A DNA stretch of 64,000 nucleotides from Lunularia cruciata (lineage: Eukaryota > Streptophyta > Marchantiopsida > Lunulariales > Lunulariaceae): contig OX419760.1 in the NCBI GenBank assembly GCA_948567375.1, positions 20,336,001-20,400,000 of the forward strand, in the 5' to 3' direction. Below are positions 1 through 9,934 of this stretch, in pieces. How positions within the stretch are numbered: the stretch's first letter is position 1; every line of letters starts with the position of its first letter. The notes beneath the pieces were generated by a model. The model was not told the DNA's origin. It saw only the letters and a program-made list of their open reading frames with translations, and searched no databases. Position numbers and translations under genes: made by a program.

Positions 1-3000
1 GCATAGCAATTCTAGACCCTTAGAGTGTTGTTTTGGAATGTTCATGGTCTCACACATACCAAGTACTCAAGCGCTAAACCTGTGTGGGATGATGCTGATC
101 TGATCAATCTTGTGGAGACATGGGAACATGAAGGAAACACCATTCAAGACATTGAAGGTTTCATTCTTGTTGGTTCAACTTGGAACAATTGGAGGCAGCA
201 CAGAGGAAGGGGCTTTGGAGGTATTGCTACTTACGTCAGATTTGGTTTTGAAAAATCAGTCTCTTTGATAGATCAAGACTCAAGTGGACAATACCAATGG
301 CTGAGGATTGGAGGAGTTGCTACACCTTGCTTCCTTGCTGTTTGTTACTTTGCCCCATTGACATCACCAATCTATTCAAGCGGATCTCTCAACACCATGC
401 AGCCTTTCCACTCCTTGACAAAGGATGTGTTGGAATTTCAAAGTAAAGGTGCAGTATTTATCCTTGGTGATTTCAATGCTAGGATCCAAACCTCTCAGAT
501 TCCTGAGTTTAGTGACCTTGAGAATGACCCTTTCCATAGCTTGATAGATCATTCTAGTGCTTGGTCCCGCTCTTCCAAAGATCTCATATTCAACTCCATG
601 AGTGAGCACTTTTTGAGCTTTGGTACCAATTGTAGCTTGAAGATCTTGAATGGCCTTTCTCAATTTCCAGAAACTTGTAAGAGCACATGCTTTGCTTCAG
701 GTGGATCCAGCACTGTAGATTATATGCTCACCTCACCCAGTGATATACACATTGTCTCAGATTTTGTTGTTTTAGATACTCAACTTGAATCTGACCATGC
801 ACATTTATCTTGTGTCATCCTTCTTTCTTGCCTCAATAGAACCACATTACCTATTGACCAAGCCTTTAGAGGGAAACTCCGTCTTGATTTTCACAAGCAA
901 GATTTGTATCAACAAGCTATCCATGAGAAATTGAGCTCTATGGAGTGGAGTTCTGATTTTCAACAACGTAGTGATCAGTTGGTTGAACTTCTTCAATCTA
1001 CATCAACAACTCTATTTCCACGAGGTTCTCACAGGAAGAGACTTGGTCTCCCTTGCAATAGGTGGTTTGATGATGACTGTAAAATGGCAAGGATCAAAGC
1101 TATGGATAGGTCTCTTGATCAGATTGCACAAAATCAAGCTTTTGTCTCTTATAGAAAGTTGGTGAAGTGCAAGAAGCGAGCGTTCTTGAGACTCAAGGGG
1201 GTTGAGTTGAGCATTGAATTGAGGAGCAATCCCAAGGCTTTTTGGCAGAAGGTAACCATCAGATCTCCATCTCCATCGCTGGACGTGAATGAGCTTTGTG
1301 AATATGTGAAGGATCTGTACTTTTTCCCAGATGCTCCAAGCATGGCACCTTGCCTTGGATCTGCTCTCACCATCTCTGAAGCTGATGTCCAGTACCAATT
1401 GAAGAAGTTGGCCAATGGTCAGGCCAAAGACCTTGATGGACTATGTGTTGAACTACTTAAGTGGGGTGGTAGCCATCTGATTTCAGTACTCACTTCTCTC
1501 TTGAATGAGGCCATCGGGTGTGGCTTTCCTGATAGATGGTGCTTCAAGAAGGTAGTTCCTATTCACAAGTCTGGTCAGAGAGATATTGTCACCAATTACC
1601 GTACCATTCTAGTGGGTAGTATCTTTGCCAAGTTGTATGGTCAAATTTTGGAGACTAGGTTGAGTACTTGGGCTGAAAAGCACAAAATTCAAGCTAAGTG
1701 CCAAGCGGGTTTCAGATCAGGCTTTAGTACCTTGGATCATCTATTGGTACTCCATGTTTTGTGGTGGAAATCTAAAGGTGTTGGGAGAGCTCTCTATGTT
1801 GCATTTATTGATTTCAGGAAGGCCTTTGATAAGGTGCTTAGGAAATCTCTAAGTGAGAGACTCACTCAAGTTGGTGTTTCAGCTGATCTGATTGGTGCTA
1901 TCTCTAGACTCTATGAGAAGGTGGTTGTGAAACTTTCATCTTTGAGCTCTCAAGATATCCTTAGCACAATGGGAGTGATCCAAGGTTGCTCTCTATCTAC
2001 AACATTGTTTTGAATATTCATTGATGATCTAGAGAGAGTGCTTATGGAAGCTGGAGCTACAGGTGTACAGGTTGGCTCTTGGATGATACATGCACTACTA
2101 TATGCGGATGATGTAGTGCTCCTCTCACCCAATCCACAAAGTTTACAGAAGTTGTTGGATTCTCTTCTCTTTGTTTTGCAATCAAACAAAGATGGAGGTG
2201 AACCTTGACAAGTCCAAGGTGATTGTGGTGGGTTCTAAAGGTGTCACACCTTTCTTTTTTGATGGACAGCAATTGGAGCAGGTTTCTTCTTACAAGTACT
2301 TGGGTCTTGAGTTTTCTCATGACTATAGTTGGTCCACTTGTGTGAAGATGAGAATCAATGCAGGCTTTAGAGCTTTGTATTCACTCATGAACCGCTCTAG
2401 ACTTGCTCACCTTACCACGTGGGAGTTGAAGAAGGTGTTGTTCAGATCTCTTGTGCAGCCGGTGGTTCTCTATGGTGCTCAGATTTGGGGTCCAGGTACT
2501 AAGAAAACATGGTGACAAAAGGTGGAGAAAGTTCAGAAATTGTTTTTGTGTGATGAACTTGGAGTGAGGACTCTAACTCCTTCTGTATTGTTGCTTGCTG
2601 AAACAGGGTTTTTACCACTTGAGGCTGAAGCTTTATTCTTGGCTCTCACATATGCCACTAAGGTGAGGTCCATGGAGCATGAGAGACTTCACTACCAAGC
2701 TTTTTGTGCCACTCTATCTATTGGTTGGTATACAGATCTGATTGCATGGGCCACAAGGTGGAATGTTTCTGAGCGACATTGGAGATTGGAGCCTATTGCG
2801 CTTCGAGAGGTGATCAAGGAGCAGTTCTTACTTCGCTTATGGCAGCAACCCGGTACCAAGATGGTGTTCTATCAGCAGTTTGTAAATCCTATGTTGGTGT
2901 ATTGTGAGCAAGATTATCTCTTGGCTAGGATTTCTACTTCATTGAGACATGTTATCGCTCAATATAGAACTAGTTCTCATAGACTAGAAGTAGAACAAGG

Positions 3001-3345
3001 ACGTTGGCAGCAGATAGAGCACTCCATTCGACTTTGCAAATTGTGTATTATGAGCAAAGTTGAGGATGAGCATCATGTGTTTGTTGATTGCCCTTGTTAT
3101 ATGCAGATTAGAGTTAGACATCAGATTACTTGTAGTGACTTCTCAACTCTCTTACATGTTGAAGCTTTAGCATTAGGGAAGTACATGACAGAAGTTAGTT
3201 TACATCGGACCAATTTGGTACAGATTGGTCCGATGCCCTAGGCCCTTGCCTAGGCTCACATTTCATGTGTTTTGTATTGTGTTTCCAGCCTTTTGACTCT
3301 TTGGGTCTTTCGGGCTTTATATTTCATTGTTTCATTGTTTCATTG
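1..3345 (+). mobile_element. L1-like LINE copy, left-truncated by the window edge
   Basis: The copy starts at the last codon of ORF1 (GCA TAG, 1-6), runs through all of ORF2 and the short 3' UTR, and ends in about three TTTCATTG tail units. The 3' UTR carries the family signature, a segment beginning TTGACTCTTTGGGTCTTTC just before the tail. It is very similar to the copy at 18578-22810 and shares a +1 T insertion with it. A 5' fragment of another LINE follows immediately at 3346. Confidence 0.93.
7..3241 (+). pseudogene. LINE ORF2 (endonuclease-reverse transcriptase), disabled
   Basis: This is a non-LTR retrotransposon ORF2 for target-primed reverse transcription. The N-terminal APE-type endonuclease shows LFWNVHGL, LVETWEHEG, GDFNAR, a VDYMLTS block and SDHAHLSC (normally SDHAPLSC). 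The reverse transcriptase shows VPIHKSG, FIDFRKAFDKV, GVIQGCSLS and a YADD box. The C-terminus has a CX2C-H-C knuckle (CKLC...DEHHVF..CPCY). The frame is broken by TAG at 13-15, TGA at 2011-2013 (TGG or GGA context in sister copies), a +1 T near 2170, and TGA at 2513-2515 (Trp in sister copies). The final stop is TAG at 3239-3241. There is no ATG near the start; ORF2 begins in the same frame as the ORF1 stop at 4-6. Confidence 0.92.
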
Positions 3346-3525
3346 AAGTTTTGGTGTTGGAAGTAAAACTTCTAGATTAATTGTGAGTGATATAATGGAG
3401 GAGTCCAAGATGGTGAAAGACATTGCACATATAGCCTTGAAGCAACAACAATTAGGTGAAATGTACAGGAAATCTAATGATTTCCACAAAGAGCTTAGAA
3501 GCTTCTTTGCACCTATGTCCCCGTG
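3346..3525 (+). mobile_element. LINE 5'-end fragment (leader plus ORF1 N-terminus)
   Basis: The fragment begins with the family 5' end (TTTTGGTGTTGGAAG), then a leader of about 50 bp, and an ATG at about 3394 followed by EESKMVKDI. It stops after roughly 45 codons of ORF1, where it joins a minus-strand LINE 3' tail at 3526. It sits directly behind the tail of the preceding copy, so two plus-strand elements lie in tandem here. Confidence 0.8.
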
Positions 3526-4777
3526 AAACAATAAAACAATGAAATATAAAGCCCGAAAGACCCAAAGAGTCAAAAGGCTGGAAACACAATACAAAACACA
3601 AGAAATGTGAGCCTAGGCAATGGCCTAGGGCATCTGACCAATCTTCAACAAATAAGTCCAATTTAAACTAACCTCAGTCATGTATTTCCCTAACGCTAAA
3701 GCTTCAACCTATAAGAGAGTTGAGAAATCACTACAAGTAATCTGATGTCTAACTCTGATCAGCATGTAACAAGGGAAATCAATAAACACATGATGCTCAT
3801 CCTCAACTTTACTATGAGCACTATAGAGAACCACCGGCTGCACAAGAGATCTGAACAACAACTTCTTCAACTCCCATGTGGTAAGGTGAGCAAGTCTAGA
3901 GCGGTTCATGAGTGAATACAAAGCTCTAAACCTTGCATTGATTCTCATCTTCACACAAGTAGACCAACTATAGTCATGAGAAAACTCAAGGCCCAAGTAC
4001 TTGTAAGAAGAAACTTGCTCCAATTGCTTGACACCTTTAGAACCCACCACAATCACCTTGGACTTGTCAAGGTTCAACTCCATCTTTGTTTCATTGCAAA
4101 ACAAGAGAAGAGAATCCAATAGTTTCTGTAAAATCTGTGGATTGGAGGAGAGAAGCACTACATCATCTGCATAATGGATTGCATGTATCATCAAAGAGCC
4201 AACCTGTTCACCTATAGCTCCACCTTCCATGAGTAGTCTCTCCAAATCATCGATGAAGATTCCAAATAGAGTTGGAGATAGAGAGCAGCCTTGAATCACA
4301 CCCATTGTGCTAAGGACATCTTGAGAGCTCAAAGATGAAAGTTTCACAACCACTTTCTCATAGAGTCTAGAGATAGCACCAATCAGATCAGCTGAAACAC
4401 CAACTTGAGTGAATTTCTCACTTAGAGATTTTCTAAGCACCTTATCAAAGGCCTTCCTGAAATCAATAAAGGCAACATAGAGAGCTCTCTCAACACCCTT
4501 GGATTTCCACCACAAAACATGGAGTACCAATAGGTGATCCAAGGTGCTAAAGCCCGATCTGAAACCAACTTGGCACTTAGCTCAAACATTGTACTTTCAG
4601 CCCAAGTGCTCAACCTAGACTCCAAAATTCGACCATACAGCTTGGCAAAGATACTACCAACAAGTATGGTACGGTAATTGGTGATAACATCTCTCTGGCC
4701 AGACTTGTGAATAGGAACTACCTTCTTGAAGCACCATCTATCTGGAAAGCCATACTTGATTGCCTCATTCAAATGAG
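3526..4777 (-). mobile_element. 5'-truncated, internally deleted LINE copy
   Basis: Read on the minus strand this covers part of the RT domain to the 3' tail at 3526. It keeps FIDFRKAFDKV, GVIQGCSLSPTLFG and YADDVVLL. About 575 bp are missing between the RT C-terminal part (LVQPVVLY) and the zinc knuckle, compared with the copy at 12477-14635. The RT carries a TGA (4582-4584) at the site where other copies have TGA or CAA, offset here by a 1-bp deletion. At 4777 it meets a plus-strand LINE piece head to head. Confidence 0.85.
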
Positions 4778-5981
4778 AAGTGATCAGAAGCTGTTGGATT
4801 CTCTACTTTGCTTTTGCAATCAAACAAAGATGGAGGTGAACCTTGACAAGTCCAAGGTGATTGTGGTGGGTTCTAAAGGTGTCACACCTTTCTTTTTTGA
4901 TGGACAACAATTGGAGCAGGTTTCTTCTTATAAGTACTTGGGCCTTGAGTTTTCTCATGACTATAGTTGGTCCACTTGTGTGAAGATGAGAATCAATGCA
5001 AGCTTTAGAGCTTTGTATTCACTCGTGAACCGCTCTAGACTTGCCTACCTTACCACATGGGAGTTGAAGAAGGTGTTGTTCAGATCTCTTGTGCAGCCGG
5101 TGGTTCTCTATGGTGCTCAGATTTGGGGTCTAGGTACTAAAAAAGACATGGTGGCAAAAGGTGGAGAAAGTTCAGAAATTGTTTTGTGTGATGAACTTGG
5201 GGTGAGGACTCAAACTCCCTATGTATTGCTGCTTGCTGAAATTGGGTTTTTACCTCTTGAGGCTGAAGCTTTGTTTTTAGCTATCACATATGCCACTAAG
5301 GTGAGGTCCATGGAGCATGAGAGACTTCCCTACCAAGCTTTTTGTGCCACTCTATCTGTCGGTTGGTATACAGATCTGGTTGCATGGGCCACAAGGTGGA
5401 ATGTTTCTGAGCGACATTGGAGGTTGGAGCCTATTGCACTACAAGAAGTGATCAAGGAGCAGTTTTTACTTTGTTGATGGCAGCAGCCCGGTACCAAGAT
5501 GGTGTTCTATTAGCAGTTTGTAAATCCTATGTTGGTGTATTGTGATCAAGACTATCTATTGGCTAGGATTTCTACTTCACTTAGACATGTTATCGCTCAA
5601 TATAGAACTAGTTCTCATATACTAGAAGTAGAACAAGGACGTTGGCAGCAGATAGAGCACTCCATGCGACTTTGCAAATTGTGTATTATGAGCAAAGTTG
5701 AGGATGAGCATCATGTGTTGATTGTTTGCCCTTGTTACATGCAGATTAGAGTTAGACATTAGATTACTTGTAGTGATTTCTCAACTCTCTTACAAGTTGA
5801 AGCTTTAGCGTTAGGGAAGTACATGACAGAGGTTAGTTTACATCGGACCAATTTGTTACAGATTGGTCAGATGCCCTAGGCCCTTGCCTGGGCTCACATT
5901 TCATGTGTTTTGTATTGTGTTTCCAGCCTTTTGACTCTTTGGGTCTTTCAAGCTTTATATTTCATTGTTCATTGTTCAATA
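4778..5981 (+). mobile_element. 5'-truncated LINE copy (ORF2 C-terminal half)
   Basis: It begins inside RT at the segment coding QKLLDSLL and continues through LDKSKVIVVGSKG, VQPVVLYGAQIWG and the zinc knuckle (CKLC...DEHHV). It ends in TTCATTG-type tail units near 5975. It is broken by stops at 5475-5477 (TGA), about 5511 (TAG) and 5760-5762 (TAG). Its 5' truncation point abuts the minus-strand copy at 4777, and its tail abuts another minus-strand tail at 5982. Confidence 0.86.
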
Positions 5982-6030
5982 AAATATAAAGCCCAAAAGA
6001 CCCAAAGAGTCAAAAGGCTGGAAACACAAT
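5914..6030. repeat. LINE tail-to-tail foldback palindrome
   Basis: The plus-strand 3' end (5914-5962) and the minus-strand 3' end (5983-6030) are near-perfect inverted copies with about 20 bp between them. Both arms carry the GACTCTTTGGGTC core and the attgtgtttccagcc / ggctggaaacacaat ends, giving stems of about 48 nt. Confidence 0.88.
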
Positions 6031-6239
6031 TTGGAGGAGTTTGAGATTGAGTTTGCTATTTGGAAGAGCGTGACCAAGCACTAGAATGATCTATCAAGCT
6101 GTGGAAAGGATCATCATTCTCAAGGTCACTCAACTCAGGGATCTGAGAGGCTTGGATCCTAGCATTGAAATCACCAAGAACAAGTACTGCACCTTTACTT
6201 TGAAACTCTAACACAAGCATCTGAGTGTCTGCCAAAGAA
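5982..6239 (-). mobile_element. LINE fragment: 3' tail fused to endonuclease segment
   Basis: The family 3' end (5982-6030, minus) is joined directly to minus-strand endonuclease sequence (about 6031-6215). The latter codes the region around GDFNAR and DLENDPFHSL seen intact in other copies. Everything between endonuclease and 3' UTR is missing, so this is an internal-deletion derivative. Confidence 0.75.
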
Positions 6240-6992
6240 ACTCCAAAATCAAAAACCCTTCATGAAGAATAGATGAGAATTAGAATTGTCACCACTGCTT
6301 GCTCAGACCTCCATATGCTGCGAGCTTGGCCTTGAAAGAGAGCTTGTAAGGCACAAATTCTGATGTAACAATCTTCACTGGATTTCCACTTGTGACTGCA
6401 GAGCAATACCCCTCCAAATTTTTGCACAATCACATAAACTCCTCACGGCTTCCTCAGGATTCAAAATTCTAGAACTCTTTGTGTATTGCTCCAAACTGCA
6501 CAAGCTTTACCTTGAATGAAAGCTCTCATCATGAAGCTTCTATTGAATCCCTAATCACTCCATTTGCAGAAGTATTGGCAGAGACACAATCATTCGGAAT
6601 TTTAGGTCAAACCCTAAAATCTGCCAAAGAAGACAAAATTCGAATCCTTGTAACTTCTTGCAGAGATGTGATCTTCAAGCATCTTTGATATCAATCGAAA
6701 GATCTGGTCAGGGCGCATCCACTGCCACAAAAATCATTACATTTGGACTCATAATGAGGAAGAAATAAACTCTCAAATATGGAACATTTGTCAGACAATT
6801 CAATTGGCCATTACTTTCGATAGAGAACTCAGAATGTTACAATCTTGGTGATAATAGAAAGCCTTGGCAAGGCGCTTCTAACAAGACCAAGATTGTAAGG
6901 TTTGGACCGGTAGGTGTTGAGAAATGACATGCTAAACTTTCGGGAAATCTCTTCTCTCTCTCACTCTCAAAAAATGAGCTTCAAGAATTAGA
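6240..6992 (-). repeat. Degenerate ~180-bp tandem array, block 1
   Basis: The minus strand matches the first units of the array at 17131-18545 on the plus strand. Shared marks are the 'gattttagggtttg' phrase near 6605-6622, the 'cttggcaagg' motif near 6865, and the unit core (caaatggagtgat, at about 6560-6580 on the minus strand). No coding potential is evident. It lies downstream of a broken ORF1 piece on the same strand. Confidence 0.7.
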
Positions 6993-7700
6993 GAGGTGTG
7001 AGATCAGGGTCCAACCAGATATGGCACCCCTTAAGTATAGCTTTTTTCCCCATCACTGCATTCCTTCTGAGCCAAACCTGACCAAAATGCTTCTTGGTTG
7101 TGCACCTTGTTGTCCCAATCTATATGCTTGCAAAATTTGAGGATCATGGACTCTCAAAGAATCAGCAATAAACTCATACACTATGGCCTTGGTGTCTTTC
7201 TTCTCACTCTCTGGCAAAGCTGAAATTTTCAAGTTCTTCATTCTGACCAATTGGTTCTCCTTCTCAACCTCATGCTCTTGCAAGTAAGAGATTTGAGCCA
7301 CCTTTGTAGCTTCAGCATATGACTTCATCTTGACCTCTAATGTGTCAACCATCTCTTGCAACCCTCCATTTTGTGAATCAATGTTGGTGGCTTGTGCTCC
7401 CAAGGAAGCAACCTTCTCAGTAGCATCCACCATACCCTTTGTGGAATCTAACATCAAATTGCTACTCTTTTTGAGTTCTTGGATATCTATGGTGATTGAA
7501 TTCAAAGATTCTTTCACAGTCAAGACATCAGCTCTTACGGTTTGCAAATCTTCCATAAGAGTGTTCATGCATTGAGACATGGGGGCAAAAAAGCTATTGA
7601 GTTCCTTGTAAAAGTCATTTTCTTTTCTATATATTTCAGCAAGTTGTTGCTATTTTGAAGCTATCTCAGCAATGTCTTGCATCATCTTGGAAGCTTCCAT
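6993..7700 (-). pseudogene. LINE ORF1 remnant, divergent subfamily
   Basis: This is a minus-strand ORF1 piece that probably starts at an ATG near 7700 (MEASKMMQDI). It contains a coiled-coil-like stretch, then the L1 ORF1p-like RRM region with LKISALPESE, AYRLGQQGAQPRS and ILVRFGSE, and breaks up after about 7050. One early in-frame stop lies near 7650 and a frame change near 7055. The N-terminal sequence (MNTLMEDLQTVRADVLTVKE) differs clearly from the ORF1 at 37108, so it belongs to another subfamily. ORF1 proteins bind RNA and form the RNP with ORF2p. The 3' side is cut off before ORF2. Confidence 0.82.
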
Positions 7701-8530
7701 TCAAAAAGCTCTAAAAAAATACTATGAGAATGTATCCTTTAGTTCACTCAGGCTCTATGAACACCAATAGCTCTACAATTACTTTTTCTCATGAACCAAA
7801 AATCTACTCCTTTGGACTTGTAAATCAAAAGTTACAATTTTTTGAATTTGAACTTTTCCTACATGAAAATTTTGAAATCCTACACATTTTGAAAATTCAC
7901 AACCTTGGCTACAGTACTTCAAAATCTACAAGTGATGACTCAGTCAAATCTCTTGAGAAATTCTATCTAATGAACCAAAAATAAACTCATTTAAGCCAAT
8001 AGACATGGAGTTATGGCCTCTAGAGTTATCTATGGTAAACTTCTAAACCTCATTGAGCCACAGAATTCAAGTACTTATAACATCAAGCACAAAGCTTCAA
8101 ATTCTATGACAAATTTTTCAATCAATAGCTCTTGACAAGATGCTTCTAATGAGATCAATATCATCTCATTTGAAGATGTGAGTCCAAAGTTCCAGCCTCT
8201 GAAAGTTGCAATTTTGAGCACCACCAACCGCACAAGAACACAGATTGATGAAATTCGAATGTTGTTCCAAAGAACTCCAACTTCAACGAGCAGGTATTCA
8301 AAAGAAAGCCATTTCACATGTGTTTCCAATGAGGCCAAGATTGAAAGATTTGGACATGGAACCAAAAAGTTACAAGGTGTTGAAAATTGAGCTCAAACCC
8401 TAAAATCTACAAGAGATGGCAGAATTTGAATCTTCATAACTTTCTGTGTGTATGTGCTCTGCAAGCGTGTCTGGTATCAATCAAAAGAGCTTCCAAAGGC
8501 ACTTCTTATGCCACCTTCTTCATGTCCTTC
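7701..8530 (-). repeat. Degenerate ~180-bp tandem array, block 2
   Basis: On the minus strand this carries the same recurrent core as 17131-18545, for example 'caaatgagatgat' with a 'ctcattagaagc' partner at about 8145-8175. The next repeats are near 7990 and 8280. It lies immediately upstream, in reading direction, of the ORF1 remnant at 7700. There are no credible genes. Confidence 0.65.
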
Positions 8531-8535
8531 TTCTA

Positions 8536-8562
8536 ATGCACCTTCTTCAAGTCCCATGTGGT
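8536..8562 (-). mobile_element. Tiny inverted LINE snippet at a copy's 5' junction
   Basis: About 27 bp (caccttcttcaagtcccatg onward) match the minus strand of the RT region coding TTWELKKV. It sits just ahead of a plus-strand copy that starts near 8573. Short inverted pieces like this are expected from twin priming or template switching at the 5' end of a LINE insertion. Confidence 0.6.
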
Positions 8563-8569
8563 AATTAGC

Positions 8570-9934
8570 AAAAGGAGAATTAGCAAAAGTGAAGGAGGCT
8601 CAACAAGCAGGTTTTGTTGCATTCTTGAGAGACAATAGAGTTGTGATCACCCAAAGGAAGTTGTCAACTATCGCATAGCAATTCCAGATCCTTAGAGTGC
8701 TGTTTTGGAATGTTCATGGTCTCACACATACCAAGTACTCAAGCGTTAAACTTGTGTGAGATGATGCTAATCTGATCAATCTTGTGGAGACATGGGAACA
8801 TGAAGGAAACACCATACAAGACATTGAAGGTTTCACTCTTGTCGGCTAAACTTGGGACAAGCGGAGGCAACACAAAGGAAGGGGCTTTGGAGATATTGCT
8901 ACTTACGTCAGATTTGGCTTTGAAAAATCAGTCTCTTTGATAGGCCAAGATTCAAGTGGACAATACCAATGGCTGAGGATTGGAGGAGTTGCTACACCTT
9001 GCTTCATTGCTGTTTGTTACTTTGCCCCATTGACATCACCAATCTATTCAAGCGGATCTCTCAACACCATGCAGCCTTTCCACTCCTTGACAAAGGATGT
9101 GTTGGAATTTCAAAGTAAAGGTGCAATACTTGTTCTTGGTGATTTCAATGCTAGGATCCAAGACTCTCAGATCCTTGAGTTTAGTGACCTTGAGAATGAC
9201 CCTTTCCATAGCTTGATAGATCAATCAAGTGCTTGGTACCGCTCTTCCAAAGATCTCATATTCAACTCCATGAGTGAGCACTTTTTGAGCTTTGGTACCA
9301 ATTGTAGCTTGAAGATCTTGAATGGCCTTTCTCAATTTCCAAAAACTTGTTAGAGCACATGCTTTGCTTTTGGTGGATCTAGCACTCAAGATTATATGCT
9401 CACCTCACCCAATGATATACACATTGTCTCAGATTTTGTTATTTTAGATCCTCAACTTGAATCTGACCATGCACCTCTATCTTGTGTCATCCTTCTTTCT
9501 TGCCTCAATAGAACCACATTACCTATTGACCATGCCTTTTGAGCGAAACTCCATCTAGATTTTCACAAGCAAGATCAATACCAACAAGCTGTCCATGAGA
9601 AATTGAGCTCTATGGAATGGAGTTCTGATTATCAACAACGTAGTGATCACTTGGTTGAACTTCTTCAATCTACATCAACAACTTTGTTTCCACGAGGTTC
9701 TCACAAGAAGAGACTTGGTCTCCCTTGCAATAGGTGGTTTGATGCTAATTGTAAAATGGCAAGGATCAATGCTATAGTTAGGTCTCTTGATCAGATTGCA
9801 CAAATTTAGGCTTTTGTCTCTTATAGAAAGTTGGTGAAGTGCAAGAAGCGGGCATACTTGAGACTCAAGGGGGTTGAGTTGAGCATTGAATTGAGGACAA
9901 ATCTGAAGGCTTTATGGAAGAAGGTAACCATCAA
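8570..9934 (+). mobile_element. LINE copy (ORF1 end, endonuclease), split by a nested insertion
   Basis: It covers the last ~30 codons of ORF1, the TAG-CAA-TTC junction (8676-8684) and the endonuclease through the start of the RT linker. Stops include TAA near 8848, TAG at 9351-9353, TGA at 9540-9542 (shared with the copy at 37052) and TAG near 9807. It breaks off at 9934 (aaggtaaccatca), where a minus-strand LINE tail begins. The matching continuation (catcagatctcc...gagctttgtg) reappears at 12187-12231, so the minus copy is nested inside this one. Confidence 0.85.

Noticed and set aside
376-663. Minus-strand ORF of 95 codons inside the first LINE copy (also at 19842-20129 and 38316-38603)
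   Set aside because: It is the antisense shadow of the endonuclease domain. It recurs only because the sense frame is conserved, and it has no domain of its own.
1012-1415. Overlapping minus-strand ORFs across the ORF2 linker
   Set aside because: Antisense to well-recognised RT linker coding sequence, with no independent support.
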